Of a stretch of DNA of 64,000 nt, positions 51,350 through 61,261 are shown piece by piece. The DNA is taken from positions 62,001-126,000 of the forward strand of contig NZ_LMSG01000023.1 of the NCBI RefSeq assembly GCF_001428335.1, read 5' to 3'. Within the stretch, counting starts at the first letter, position 1; each line of letters begins with the position of its first letter. The notes beneath the pieces are model-generated. The model saw only the letters and a list, made by a program, of their open reading frames with translations. It was not told where the DNA came from and did not search any database. The DNA is from Arthrobacter sp. Soil762 (GTDB lineage: Bacteria > Actinomycetota > Actinomycetes > Actinomycetales > Micrococcaceae). The position numbers and the translations under genes were made by a program.

Positions 51350-51413
51350 GCGACCCGGTAACTATCCAATTATAGAGGCCGGCTGGGGCCAGTCCAGCCC
51401 GGCATGGCGGCCG

Positions 51414-54400
51414 TCACACCAGCGCTTCGGCGGCGTCGGAAATGCGGAGGGTGGAACCGTTCCGGCCCTTGAGGACCTGGAGCTGGGTTCCGATACGCTG
51501 TTTCATTTCCCCCACATGACTGACGAGACCCACAACGCGCCCGCCGTCGCGAAGGCCTTCGAGGGCATCCATCACCTGTTCCAGGGATTGTTCGTCCAGG
51601 CTGCCGAAACCCTCGTCCACAAAGAGCGTCTCGATCTGGATGCCGCCGGACTCCTGCTGCACAACGTCTGCCAACCCCAGGGCGAGTGAGAGGGACGCCA
51701 TAAAGGACTCGCCGCCGGAAAGGGTGGAAGTATCCCGGCGGTGCCCGGTCCACTGGTCCACGACTTCAAGGCCCAACCCGGATTTCGCGCCCCGCGCGGC
51801 CTTGGCGTCTGAATGCTGTAGCAGGTAGCGGCCATCGCTCATGGCCACCAGGCGTTCGGAAGCAGCCAACGCCACCTGTTCAAGCCGTGCCGCGAGGACG
51901 TAGCTGTTCAGGCTCATGCGGTACGTGTTGTCTCCCCGGCCTGCGGCGGTATCAGCCAGGGCTGTCATCAGCTGGGCGCGTTCCCGCGGAACCCGCCCGG
52001 AACCGGCAAGCCGTTCGTAATCATTGCGGACAGCGGCCAGCGATTCCACACAGCGCACGGCCATACCGGCGGCGAGATCGGCGGCGCGTGCCTCCTCCCC
52101 GGCCTGCTCCGCAGCGGTTTGCAGCTCGGCAATGAGGACTTCGTCCACCGCGGGATGGGCTGCGGCTTCCGTCCGTGCCAGCAGCAGATCCTCGGATGCG
52201 AACAACTCGGCAATCCGCGCCTGTTCGTCGTGGCCGGCCCGGACCTCAGCCAGCAGGGCATCGGCGTCGGTGGCCGACAGCAGCTGCGCCCGGGCTTCAA
52301 GGTCAGAACTGAAACCAGCCTCCGGCAACGCCAGGTCAAGCTGGATCCGCGCTTCCTCGGCCCTGGCCCTGGCCCTGCTGAGCAAGTTCTGGGCCTCCAC
52401 GGCCTTCTCCAGTGTGGCAGCAGCGTCCTGCAGCGACCGCAGCCGGTGTGTGAGGCCGCGGTGGCCGCCACGCAGGGCGGAGAGCGCCTCGTCAAGCGAC
52501 GCCAGCTGGTCCACCAGCCCCGACAATTCAACGGTGACCTGCGCGAGTTCGGATGCTGCTCTGTCCCTGGCGGAATCCGCTGCGGTAAATCTGGCTTCGG
52601 CTGCCTCAAGCTGCTGCCGGAGGTCAGCGAGGTTTTTCACCGCCAGCTGCGACTCTCCGGCGGCGGTGCGGGCAGTCTCGAACGCTGCAATCGCATCCTC
52701 TTCGGGCGTGTCCCCGCCCTGGCCTTCAAGAACAGCGATCAATTGGTTCGCGTCGCCCAACTCACGGGCCCGCGCTGCCAGATCTTTCTCCGCAGACTCG
52801 TGGTCGTGCTGGGCGGCTTCCTCAGCCTGGCTGAGGCCCAGGGCTGACGCCGCAGCCTCCGCGGGAGCCGGGTGGTCCGCACTGCCGCAAACCGGGCAGG
52901 CTTCCCCCTCGGCCAGCTGGGCGGCGAGTTCGGCGGCGGCGTTGGCGAGTCTTTCCTCGCGCAGGTCCAGCCAGCGGAGTTTCTTCTCGAGCTGGATCTC
53001 CCGGGACGCCGAGTGGCGCTCGGTGGCGAGCCCCTGCGCCGCGCGTGCAGCCGCGCAGCGCCGGACGACGTCAAGAAGTTCCTCAGCCGCAGCGGCTTCC
53101 TTTGCGTGCAGGATGGCGGCTGAGGCCAGTTCCGTCAGGGGCTCGAGGCCCGCCGTCAGGGTTTCCTGCTCCGCGCGGAGGGCCTGCAGCGAAACGCCCA
53201 GGTCAATGTCCTTTTGGGTGAGTTCCTGCTGCTTCGTGCTGAGTGCGGTACGCCTGGCAACGAGTGAATGGAAGCGTTCTTCGTCCGGCAATCTTGCTTC
53301 CACAACGGCCAACAAGGACCGGAGCCGGCTGAGCTCACCAGCGATATCAAGGGCCCCTGCGGCGGAGAGCCCGCCATCGGAGTGGTCCGCATCCAAGGCG
53401 CCAAGGTCCAGCTGGTCCAGTTCGGGGTCTTCATCCGCCGCCATACGCAGCAGTGTGATGGCGGATTCCATGGCTCCCGCCGCGTGCCGGACCTGGGTCT
53501 GGCTGGACTGGACAGCATGCAGCTGGCCCGAGAGCACCTCGGCGCGGCGGTGTTGTTCGAGGCGGGCGGCATGGACCTCCAGTGACGGCAGGGTTGCCTC
53601 TGCGGCTGCCTTCCGGGCCTCGGCGGCTGCCAGTTTGCGGTGCCGTTCCCGCCGCGCGGACTCGCTCTCCAGCCGGCCGGAGGTGTGCCTGCTGACAGCT
53701 GCTGCGGCCTCCGCCGCGGCAGCCAGTTCCCCTGCGCGGTGGGTCACTGATTCCTGCAGCCATTCGATCCGGGCAGAAGATTCTTCCTGGGCAGGAGCTG
53801 CGGAATCGTCAATGGCCAGCGCGGCGGCCTCGGCTTCCGCCCGCGCCGCCAGCAGCTCAAGCTCCGCGTTCAGCCGGGCAACATCGTTCCGCGCGGCCTG
53901 TGCCTGCGCCGCCAATTCCTGTTCAAGAGCCTCGAACCGCTGGGTGCCGAAGAGCTTCTGCAGCAGTTCCAGGCGATCGGCTGCCTTGGACCGCAGGAAG
54001 GCGGCGAAATCGCCCTGCGGCAGCATCACCACGCGCGTGAACTGTTCCCGGTCCATTCCCAGCAGGGCGGTGATTTCAGCACCGGCTTCGTCATTGCGTC
54101 CGGATCTCTCCGTCCACGTCCCGCTGATGCGTTCCCGGAGGAGCGTTTTGGCCTGCTGTGTGGTGAAGCCGTTCTTCCCCCGGGCACTGGGTTTATCCCA
54201 GGCCGGCGACCTGGTGACTTCGAAGTGGCGCCCCTGGGCGGAAAACTCGCAGGTTACCGCCGGTTCGAGCGACGGCTCGGCATGATCGCTGCGCAGGCGC
54301 TTACCCTCCTGGCGCGCCCCCGGCACGGATCCGTACAGCGCAAAGCAGACGGCGTCCAGCACACTGGTCTTCCCTGCCCCCGTCGGCCCGTTAAGGAGAA

Positions 54401-54491
54401 AGAGTCCGTGGGCGCTCAACCTGTCGAAGTCGATTTCCTCGGTGCCCGCAAAGGGCCCGAAGGCGGAGATGGCAAGGCGGTGGATCCTCAT
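51414..54491 (-). CDS. sbcC: Exonuclease SbcC (Rad50-like ATPase subunit)
   Basis: A 1025-residue SMC-like ATPase of the SbcCD nuclease, which cuts DNA hairpins and processes blocked ends. Walker A NGPTGAGKTSVLDAV is at ~35-48, the zinc-hook CPVC at residues 532-535 lies midway between two long Ala/Glu/Arg-rich coiled-coil arms, and the C-terminal lobe has the signature TLSGGESFMASLSLALGLADV and Walker B ETLFVDEGFGSLD. Its ATG overlaps the sbcD stop by ATGA (54488-54491). Length is typical for Actinobacteria. Confidence 0.96.
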   Translation of the reverse strand: MRIHRLAISAFGPFAGTEEIDFDRLSAHGLFLLNGPTGAGKTSVLDAVCFALYGSVPGARQEGKRLRSDHAEPSLEPAVTCEFSAQGRHFEVTRSPAWDKPSARGKNGFTTQQAKTLLRERISGTWTERSGRNDEAGAEITALLGMDREQFTRVVMLPQGDFAAFLRSKAADRLELLQKLFGTQRFEALEQELAAQAQAARNDVARLNAELELLAARAEAEAAALAIDDSAAPAQEESSARIEWLQESVTHRAGELAAAAEAAAAVSRHTSGRLESESARRERHRKLAAAEARKAAAEATLPSLEVHAARLEQHRRAEVLSGQLHAVQSSQTQVRHAAGAMESAITLLRMAADEDPELDQLDLGALDADHSDGGLSAAGALDIAGELSRLRSLLAVVEARLPDEERFHSLVARRTALSTKQQELTQKDIDLGVSLQALRAEQETLTAGLEPLTELASAAILHAKEAAAAEELLDVVRRCAAARAAQGLATERHSASREIQLEKKLRWLDLREERLANAAAELAAQLAEGEACPVCGSADHPAPAEAAASALGLSQAEEAAQHDHESAEKDLAARARELGDANQLIAVLEGQGGDTPEEDAIAAFETARTAAGESQLAVKNLADLRQQLEAAEARFTAADSARDRAASELAQVTVELSGLVDQLASLDEALSALRGGHRGLTHRLRSLQDAAATLEKAVEAQNLLSRARARAEEARIQLDLALPEAGFSSDLEARAQLLSATDADALLAEVRAGHDEQARIAELFASEDLLLARTEAAAHPAVDEVLIAELQTAAEQAGEEARAADLAAGMAVRCVESLAAVRNDYERLAGSGRVPRERAQLMTALADTAAGRGDNTYRMSLNSYVLAARLEQVALAASERLVAMSDGRYLLQHSDAKAARGAKSGLGLEVVDQWTGHRRDTSTLSGGESFMASLSLALGLADVVQQESGGIQIETLFVDEGFGSLDEQSLEQVMDALEGLRDGGRVVGLVSHVGEMKQRIGTQLQVLKGRNGSTLRISDAAEALV

Positions 54492-55669
54492 AGCGATGCC
54501 TCCGTCAGGCGTACGTTATCCAGCGCCGCGGCGATGGCCGACCGCTCGGCGTCGTCCGCGTCCCGCCCCCGCACATGATCGAGGAATCCGCAGCAGAGCG
54601 AGAGATCATCCTGGGCTTCGGCGAGCCGGCTGCTGTAGCTCTTGGACGCCTTGACGGAGCCGCCCTGCGGATCAAAGCCAAGGACCAGCGTGTCCGGAAA
54701 CCGGGCCCGGAGCCGCTCCATGGCCTGCGCGGGCCGCTGCGCATCCGTCAGGGTGATCTGGCAGTACGCCCCTTCGGCCCAGGAATGTTCTGCGGACTCC
54801 AGGAGCTCCAAGATATCGCCGCGGAGCACGGCCAGCTTCCGCGGGGCTTCCCACGACAGTTCGGATACGCCGGTCACGCCGTCCGGGCCGACGTCGATCA
54901 GCCAGCTTCCCTTGGTGTGCTTGGCTTCGGAGAACGAGTAGGCAAGGGGCGAACCCGAGTACCTGACCTGCGGCGACAGGGTCTGGCGGCCGTGCAGGTG
55001 CCCCAGCGCGGTGTAGCTGAATCCGTCAAACAGGTCCAGGGGCACGGCTCCGACTCCCCCGATGCTGAGGTCCCGCTCGCTGTCGGAGCTGATCCCGCCA
55101 CTGGCGAACGTGTGGGCCAGGACCACTGAATGGACGGTTCCCGCAGCGCTGCGCTCCGCGAGGTCTGCCCGGATGCGGTCAGTGGCGGCGCGGGTGACTT
55201 CGAAGTGGCTGGCTGTTTCTGCACCGAGTTGTTCGGCGACGAGGCGCGGTTCCAGCCAGGGGATTCCATAGATGGCCAGGACGGCACCGGGCGTCCCGCC
55301 GTCACCCGTCTCAAGGGGCAGGACGACGGGCTGGTCCAGGTCCGCCAGCCGGGTCCGCAAGTGGACGCCGCCACGTTCCAGCAGCCGGGAGGCGAAGCCC
55401 AGCCGGATGGCGGAGTCGTGGTTGCCGGATGTCAGCACCACAGTGGCGCCGGCCGCCGTGAGCCGCACCAGGGCATCGTCCAACAGCCCCACGACGTCGA
55501 CGCCGGGCAGGGCGCGGTCGTAGACATCGCCGGCGATCAGGACGACGTCGACCGCATTTCCGGTGACGGCGCTGACGAGCTGATCAACAAATGACCGCTG
55601 GGCGTCCAGCATCCCGACGCCGTGGAAGGACCTGCCCAAGTGCCAGTCCGATGTGTGCAATAACCGCAT
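54488..55669 (-). CDS. sbcD: Exonuclease SbcD (Mre11-like nuclease subunit)
   Basis: A 393-residue calcineurin-fold nuclease. Metal motifs: HTSDWHLG at the N-terminus, IAGDVYDR, TSGNHDSA, LAHTF and GHLHGRQ. It partners with SbcC encoded directly downstream. TAGCGT lies 6 nt before the ATG and there is no ribosome site, so the transcript is probably leaderless. Confidence 0.96.
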   Translation of the reverse strand: MRLLHTSDWHLGRSFHGVGMLDAQRSFVDQLVSAVTGNAVDVVLIAGDVYDRALPGVDVVGLLDDALVRLTAAGATVVLTSGNHDSAIRLGFASRLLERGGVHLRTRLADLDQPVVLPLETGDGGTPGAVLAIYGIPWLEPRLVAEQLGAETASHFEVTRAATDRIRADLAERSAAGTVHSVVLAHTFASGGISSDSERDLSIGGVGAVPLDLFDGFSYTALGHLHGRQTLSPQVRYSGSPLAYSFSEAKHTKGSWLIDVGPDGVTGVSELSWEAPRKLAVLRGDILELLESAEHSWAEGAYCQITLTDAQRPAQAMERLRARFPDTLVLGFDPQGGSVKASKSYSSRLAEAQDDLSLCCGFLDHVRGRDADDAERSAIAAALDNVRLTEASL

Positions 55670-55740
55670 ACTCTTACGCTAGCGGCTGCCACCGACAGTT
55701 TAGGAAACCGCCGCAACAGGCCGTTGCCCAGTCAGGCCAG

Positions 55741-56745
55741 CTAGCCGCGCTTTCCGTCGAAGAATTCCTGGGCCTCGTCGCGGCTGTCCGGCTCGTCCGC
55801 GGCGGCATGAGCCGGTGCGGGCTTGGCCGGAGCAGGTGCTTTGGCGGGCACCGCAGCGGACTCGTCGGCGACGTCGCCATCGACGTCGGCATCCTCGTCG
55901 TCAAAATCCTCAACGGCGTCGGTGTCGTCAAATACAGATCCGTCAGCGGCTGATCCAGCGGCCGAGGCAGTTACGGCAGCAACCGGCTCAGCGAACCCAC
56001 GGAAGACCAGCCCGGCGATGGCCGCACCCGCCAAGGGAGCAACCCAGAAGAGCCACAGCTGCTCAAGGGACCAGCTGGAGCTGAAGACGGCCGAGGCCGT
56101 GGCGCGGGCAGGGTTGAACGGCGCATTGCCCACGGACAGGCCCAGCTGCAGCAGGACGGCGAAGGCAAGGCCCACGGCGACGGCGGCTGCCGTTTTGTTG
56201 ATGTTGTTGCGCGCTGTGGTACCCAGGAAGACCGCGACCAGGATGGCGGCGCCGAGTACTTCCAGCAGGAGCACGCCGGCGAGGGGCGCCTGGATGATGG
56301 AATGTTCGCCGAATCCGGCGGTCACGGTGTCGAACGCCGTCCGGCTGTCCTGGATGCCCGGCAGCGTGCGCAGGATGCCGAAGAGTGCGAGGGCGCCCAA
56401 GAGCCCGCCCACCAGCTGAGCGCCGATGTACGCGGCGGCGTCACCGAGCCGGATCCTGCCGGCGACGGCGTGTCCAACGGTCACCGCCGGGTTGAAGTGT
56501 CCGCCGGAAACGTAGCCGAAAGCCAGCATCGCCGCGGTCACGGCCAGGCCTGCTGCGAGCGCGGCGGGCAGCGGGCTGGACTGCGGGATGGAGAACAGGG
56601 GCACGCCCAGGCCTGCCACCACGATGAAAAGGCTGCCAAAAGCTTCCGCAGACAGCCTGGACACCAGCCCGTGCCGGACGTCGGCACCGCTGCCGGCAGT
56701 CAGCCCGGAGGCGGGATCACGGTGGACGGGCACAGGCGTGGTCAT
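55741..56745 (-). CDS. MIP-family aquaporin with acidic tail
   Basis: A 334-residue channel for water or small solutes with six helices and both NPA boxes (GGHFNPAVT ~83-91 and NAPFNPARA ~207-215), the order and residues closer to aquaporin Z than to glycerol facilitators. An ~80-residue cytoplasmic tail begins at ~250, very acidic (DDTDAVEDFDDEDADVDGD) then Ala/Pro/Lys-rich; this tail is unusual in length. AAGGA lies ~10 nt before the ATG. Confidence 0.92.
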   Translation of the reverse strand: MTTPVPVHRDPASGLTAGSGADVRHGLVSRLSAEAFGSLFIVVAGLGVPLFSIPQSSPLPAALAAGLAVTAAMLAFGYVSGGHFNPAVTVGHAVAGRIRLGDAAAYIGAQLVGGLLGALALFGILRTLPGIQDSRTAFDTVTAGFGEHSIIQAPLAGVLLLEVLGAAILVAVFLGTTARNNINKTAAAVAVGLAFAVLLQLGLSVGNAPFNPARATASAVFSSSWSLEQLWLFWVAPLAGAAIAGLVFRGFAEPVAAVTASAAGSAADGSVFDDTDAVEDFDDEDADVDGDVADESAAVPAKAPAPAKPAPAHAAADEPDSRDEAQEFFDGKRG

Positions 56746-56888
56746 GGTGGGACAATCCTTATCGTTGGGGTGTGGTGCCTTTGCATTCTGCCAAGGGATT
56801 CTGGGCGTTGGCTGAGTCCGAGCTTAGTGGACGGACTATGCGGCGGCCCCGGCACGTTCCACCTCCGCCCCACGGTAAATTTACTGTC

Positions 56889-57971
56889 ATGAGCATTGAA
56901 CCGGGCGCCGTTGTCGCGCCCCCGCTGAAGTCCCGCATCCACGGCTGCCTGCTGGGCGGCGCCTTAGGAGACTCGCTGGGCTACGCGGTGGCGTCCGACC
57001 CGATCGCGGCCATCCGCCGTCGCTTCGGGCCCGAGGGCCTCACGGACTTCGCAGCGCTCGACGGCGGCAGCCACTTTTCGGACGACACGCAGCTGACGCT
57101 GTACACGGTGGACGGGCTGGTGGAGGTTCTCGAATGGGCCAATGACGGCGTGGGCGCCGATGCGAACGCCTGCGTGTGGCTGGCCTATCTTCGCTGGCTG
57201 GACACCCAGGGTGGGTCTGTACCGTCGCAGGCCCCGGCGCAGCCGCCGCGGTGGATCGACGGCAACGAGGTTCTGAGGCACCGCCGCGTCCCGGAAGAAA
57301 CATGCATCAGCGGACTGGCCACCGGTGAAATGGGGACGGTCTACCGGCCGGTGAACCCGGACTCAAAGGGCCGCGGAACAGTGATGAGGTCGGCACCGTT
57401 CGGCCTGATTCCCTACATAGCGTCCGACGCCGTTTACAAGTTGAGTGCCGACGCCGCCTCCCTGACGCACGGCCATCCGTCCGCACGGCAAAGTGCCGGC
57501 AGCTTCAGTCTGCTGATCCACCGGCTGGTGGCCGGTGGCACCCTGGCCGACGCGGCGGCGGCGATCCTGGACGAGGTCCGTGGCCTGAAGGATGTGGCAG
57601 CGGAACTTCCCGCGCGCCTTGAAGCAGCTATCCGCTGCGCCGGAACAGGCGTCCTGTCGCCGGAGGAGCTGGTTCAGCAACTGGGCGAGGGCTGGGTCGC
57701 GGAGGAGGCGTTCGCCATCGGGCTTTACGCTGTCCTTGCCACAGCGCCGGATGCGGACTCCACCCTGTCGCCGCAAGACCATTTCCGGTCAGCCGTGGCG
57801 CTGGCCGTCAACCACAGCGGCGCCAGCGATACCCCGGGATCCATCGCCGGAAACATCCTGGGCGCCTACTACGGCGAAGAGTGCCTGCCCCCTGAATGGC
57901 TCGACGCCCTCGAAGGCCCGGACGTCATCCGCGGCATGGCCGATCTGCTGGTGGGCGTTACAACCGCTTGA
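56889..57971 (+). CDS. ADP-ribosylglycohydrolase family protein
   Basis: A 360-residue DraG/ARH-type hydrolase that removes ADP-ribose from proteins or small molecules. Mg-binding residues appear in GALGDSLGYAV, SHFSDDTQLTL and HSGASDTPGSIAGNILGA, the three conserved family blocks. ATG 56889 has TAAATT 7 nt upstream and no ribosome site, so leaderless. Its 3' end overlaps that of the convergent DUF4395 gene by 14 bp. Confidence 0.93.
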   Translation: MSIEPGAVVAPPLKSRIHGCLLGGALGDSLGYAVASDPIAAIRRRFGPEGLTDFAALDGGSHFSDDTQLTLYTVDGLVEVLEWANDGVGADANACVWLAYLRWLDTQGGSVPSQAPAQPPRWIDGNEVLRHRRVPEETCISGLATGEMGTVYRPVNPDSKGRGTVMRSAPFGLIPYIASDAVYKLSADAASLTHGHPSARQSAGSFSLLIHRLVAGGTLADAAAAILDEVRGLKDVAAELPARLEAAIRCAGTGVLSPEELVQQLGEGWVAEEAFAIGLYAVLATAPDADSTLSPQDHFRSAVALAVNHSGASDTPGSIAGNILGAYYGEECLPPEWLDALEGPDVIRGMADLLVGVTTA

Positions 57972-58476
57972 GCGCCACGTTGTTGCAGGCCTCGCAGATG
58001 TCCTCCGGGATCAGGCCCCGGCGCTGCAGCACTCCGAAGATAACGCAGCCAAGGCAGAATCCGGCGAAGGCCTCCAGCGAGGCAGCCGCGATGAGTACCG
58101 CGAGCACAATCCAGGCTGCAGGGGCGGCACCGGCAATGAACAGGATGAGCGCCGTCGTGGACACCGCCGTTCCCATGCCCTGGGCAAAACGCTTGGGCGG
58201 TCCGGGAACCAGGCGAACGCGGCCCAGACGGGGTGCCAGGACCTTGACGGAGAGAAGGGCCAGCGGCGAAATCCGTGGGCCGAAGAGCACCCGCAGCCAG
58301 AAGCCCGCGGCGATCAGCACGAGTCCCCAAACGGACCCGCTCAGCAGTGTGGCGCCCGCGAGGAGCACCACCAGGCCGGCGGTGATCCGAGCCGCGTATT
58401 CATTGACGGGGTTGGGAAAGGCGAACACGGCGGACCAGTTGATTCCGGTTGTTTGGCCGTCCGTTAGTTTGCTCAT
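57958..58476 (-). CDS. DUF4395 membrane protein
   Basis: A 172-residue protein with about four helices. The signatures NPVNEYAARITAGLVVLLA, GFWLRVLFGPRISPLALL and the cysteine motif EAFAGFCLGCVIFGVL mark it as DUF4395, often found with rhodanese or thioredoxin genes. The CxxC near the end may be redox-active (inference). TAGCCT lies 6 nt before the ATG, so it is probably leaderless. Converges and overlaps with the preceding gene. Confidence 0.88.
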   Translation of the reverse strand: MSKLTDGQTTGINWSAVFAFPNPVNEYAARITAGLVVLLAGATLLSGSVWGLVLIAAGFWLRVLFGPRISPLALLSVKVLAPRLGRVRLVPGPPKRFAQGMGTAVSTTALILFIAGAAPAAWIVLAVLIAAASLEAFAGFCLGCVIFGVLQRRGLIPEDICEACNNVALKRL

Positions 58477-58542
58477 CCTGCAAGGCTAGGAGCCGGGCAC
58501 GCCGCAGGGAAGATTTGTTGCGCCGGATGAACGCAGTGCGGC

Positions 58543-59535
58543 TCAGCCGCCCACCATCTGCAGGAACTCGCCCTCGGAGAGTACTTCAATGGGCTGGCCG
58601 CGGTCGTGGAGCTCCAGGACGCGCCGGGCCTTGCCGGTCAGCCTGCCGGACCGCAGGTCCGAGGCCACAAAGCCGTCACCCACCACCAGCACCGTGGTGC
58701 GGGCGGTTACCCGGCTTTCCGGCCGGGCACCCAGCTCGGCCGAACGCACCTTCGCTTCCGGCCGGGCCATGGAGAGTTCGCCCGTGAAGACGACGGTCTG
58801 GCCATACAGCGGGTGGGAGGGTTCGGCGTCGGCATTGGGGACGGGGTTCTCGCCCTCCTCCGGCCACCCGGACAGGAACGGGCGCACCAGCGCGGCGCTG
58901 CCTCCGCCAGCGGCACCGGCGAGGGCGGTAAGGCTGGCTTTGGACAGGACATCGTGCGCAGGGTCAAACGCCTCCTGATGCGGCAGGACCATGCCCAGCG
59001 ACAGGTAGAGCTCGGCAATGCTGTTGGCGTTGTTCCGCGCAGCGATGTCGATCAGGATGCCGGCGCAGGCGCGGGCATCTTCTGCGGCGTCGTGGTGGTT
59101 AACCAGCGGCACGCCGGCTTCCTCCGCGGCGAACGGCAAGGAATTGGAGACCAGGGAGTAGCAGCGCCGGGCCAGCATCACGGTGCAGACGTAGTCGTAG
59201 GCAGGGCCGGGCAGGCCGGAGACCTCAAGCCCTGACCGGATCACTCCCAGGTCAAAGGCCGCGTTGTGCGCCGCCAGGATGTCGTCCCCGATGAAGGCGC
59301 CAATCTCCGGGAACAGTTCACCGAAGCGGGGACGGCCGGCCACGTCCGTGGCCTTGATGCCGTGGACCCTGACGTTGTGGTACTCGAAGTGGTCGTGGTT
59401 GACCGGAGGCCGCATCAGCCACGACGCCTCATCCACCACGCGCCCGCCGCGCACTTTTGTCAGGCCAACCGCGCACGGTGAACCCCGGAAGCCATTGGCC
59501 GTCTCGAAGTCGATCGCCGTAAAGTCCAAACCCAC
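58543..59535 (-). CDS. DnaQ-type exonuclease with BRCT domain
   Basis: A 330-residue 3'-5' exonuclease: ExoI AIDFETAN at ~7-14, ExoII HNAAFDLG near 90, ExoIII HHDAAEDARA near 147, all DEDDh residues present. A linker (~195-235) leads to a BRCT domain (~243-328: LYGQTVVFTGELSMARPEA and VVGDGFVASDLRSGRLTGKARR) like that of DNA ligase. The combination is known in Actinobacteria, presumably a DNA repair or RNA-processing nuclease. The start is GTG 59535 with TAAAGT 7 nt upstream, leaderless. Confidence 0.92.
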   Translation of the reverse strand: MGLDFTAIDFETANGFRGSPCAVGLTKVRGGRVVDEASWLMRPPVNHDHFEYHNVRVHGIKATDVAGRPRFGELFPEIGAFIGDDILAAHNAAFDLGVIRSGLEVSGLPGPAYDYVCTVMLARRCYSLVSNSLPFAAEEAGVPLVNHHDAAEDARACAGILIDIAARNNANSIAELYLSLGMVLPHQEAFDPAHDVLSKASLTALAGAAGGGSAALVRPFLSGWPEEGENPVPNADAEPSHPLYGQTVVFTGELSMARPEAKVRSAELGARPESRVTARTTVLVVGDGFVASDLRSGRLTGKARRVLELHDRGQPIEVLSEGEFLQMVGG

Positions 59536-59647
59536 GGCCCATACTTTACCGCCGGACAGGCCCGTTCCCGTGTCACCAAGGCGGCCCTGTCGCGGATATC
59601 ACGCGTCCGACGCCGGGTAGCGAGAGTGCGTCAAGTACCCTGAGTAG

Positions 59648-60439
59648 GTGAACTTTCTTGCGATCAGCGACCTTGCCGTGCCCATGCTGGGTGGTGCAGG
59701 ACCGGTCCAGCCGCAGCTGGCATCCTTCCTGCCCGACTGGCTGAACCCCCAGATTTTCTTGGCCGATCCAGCACTTGCGCCCTGGGTGGTGCTGCTCGTC
59801 TGCGGAATTGTCTTCGCCGAAACGGGCCTGCTGGTGGGATTCTTCCTTCCCGGCGATTCGATGCTGTTCACGGCGGGGCTGCTGGTGGCAACGGACACCA
59901 TCCAGTTCAATGTCTGGCTCCTGGCGCTCCTGATCACCATATCCGCCATCATCGGCAACCAAACCGGCTACCTGATCGGTTCCAAGGCCGGCCCCGCCAT
60001 CTTCAATAAGCCGAACTCCCGCCTCTTCAAGCGCGAAAACGTGGAGAACGCACACGCCTTCTTCGAAAAGCACGGCGGCAAGGCACTGATCCTCGCCCGC
60101 TTCGTGCCGATCATCCGGACCTTCGTGCCCGTAATCGTTGGCGTGGCCCAGATGGACAAAAAGAAGTTCTTCCTCTTCAACGTGATCGGCGCGGTCCTGT
60201 GGGGCAGTGGTGTCACACTGTTGGGCTACTTGCTGGGTGACAGGGTCCCGTGGGTCCGGGAGAACCTGGACATCATCTTCATCGTCATCGTGCTGGTTTC
60301 CGTGATTCCGATCGGCATCGAAGTACTCCGCGGATTCTCGGCCAAGCGCCAGGCTGCCAAGTTCGGCACAGACGCCGTGGAGGAATTCATTGAGGAACAC
60401 GAACCCGAGGCCGAGCGGAAGACCCACCGGGACCACTAA
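59648..60439 (+). CDS. DedA-family membrane protein
   Basis: A 263-residue protein with five or six helices. DedA/SNARE-associated hallmarks: VFAETGLLVGFFLPGDSMLFTAGLL, GNQTGYLIGSKAG and the ARFVPIIRTFVPVIVGVAQMD re-entrant motif (F/Y-ARFxPxxR). DedA proteins scramble undecaprenyl or phospholipids and depend on the proton gradient. GTG 59648 has TACCCT 6 nt upstream and no ribosome site. The charged C-terminal tail (VEEFIEEHEPEAERK) is cytoplasmic. Confidence 0.92.
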   Translation: MNFLAISDLAVPMLGGAGPVQPQLASFLPDWLNPQIFLADPALAPWVVLLVCGIVFAETGLLVGFFLPGDSMLFTAGLLVATDTIQFNVWLLALLITISAIIGNQTGYLIGSKAGPAIFNKPNSRLFKRENVENAHAFFEKHGGKALILARFVPIIRTFVPVIVGVAQMDKKKFFLFNVIGAVLWGSGVTLLGYLLGDRVPWVRENLDIIFIVIVLVSVIPIGIEVLRGFSAKRQAAKFGTDAVEEFIEEHEPEAERKTHRDH

Positions 60440-60495
60440 GCCCTCACCACGCAGCCTGCCACTTCTCCCCGGCCACTCCGTTGCCCCCCGACGGT

Positions 60496-61176
60496 TCAGT
60501 CCTCGGCGTGCCAGGCATCGATCATCACGGTGCCGCGCGGCGAGTTCAGTGTGGCGCTGAGCGGCGCGGCGTGGGCAAGCCCCACGGGGGTCGCCCGCAC
60601 TTCTGGCAGCTTCAACACGTCAAGTGCCTCCTGCGGCACCCCCTGCAATGTCAACTCCTGCAACGCCAAGAGCGTAGGCGGGAGGTGATCACAGGGATGT
60701 GCTCCCGTCCATTCGATCAAAGTCGGCAACGCGCCAGCGCATTCGGTGCGGCCATCGTCGCGTACTGTAATGCGCCACTTCAACAGGCCTTGCGGCGTAT
60801 CGCGCTGCGCTGCCAGTGGTACGCCGGGGTCGAGGTCGACGTTGGCCAGGCGCTGCCGCAGCATTTCCATCATGCCCGTCCGCGCGACTGCGTGCACCAG
60901 TAGGGGACATTGGCGCACCGCCTCGCGCAACGCTGGCTGGTCCAGCCCGAACCAACGCGGCCTACCCGGGGCCGGCGCTTCAGGGTCAATCGCGATGATC
61001 TCCAGATAGCACTGCGGGAAGCGCACCGTGCTGATGTCCAACACTCGATTGTGCGTGCCCATCAAGGCGTGTTTGCCTCCACCGGAGGGCAGAACGCCGA
61101 ATGTGGCCTCGCACCAGGCGACGCCCTGTTCGAGCGAATCTGCGGCGATGACCAGGTGATCGATGCGCGCGTTCAC
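60496..61176 (-). CDS. Glyoxalase/VOC-like domain protein
   Basis: A 226-residue protein with the PF13468-type glyoxalase-like fold: ARIDHLVIAADSLEQGVAWCEATFGVLPSGGGKHALMGTHNRVLDI with a His that could bind metal, and CYLEIIAIDPEAPAPGRPRWFGLD. GTG 61176 has TATAGT 6 nt upstream; the open frame further upstream runs into the palindrome and antisense to rdgB and is not coding. Its codon use is slightly less GC-biased than neighbours. Substrate unknown. Confidence 0.85.
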   Translation of the reverse strand: MNARIDHLVIAADSLEQGVAWCEATFGVLPSGGGKHALMGTHNRVLDISTVRFPQCYLEIIAIDPEAPAPGRPRWFGLDQPALREAVRQCPLLVHAVARTGMMEMLRQRLANVDLDPGVPLAAQRDTPQGLLKWRITVRDDGRTECAGALPTLIEWTGAHPCDHLPPTLLALQELTLQGVPQEALDVLKLPEVRATPVGLAHAAPLSATLNSPRGTVMIDAWHAED

Positions 61177-61261
61177 AGCGACACTATATCGGCCCGCCCC
61201 AAAATGCTGCCTCCGCGGCCCTGCGAGGGATGCCGGTGGAAATGACGAATATCCCCCCAGC

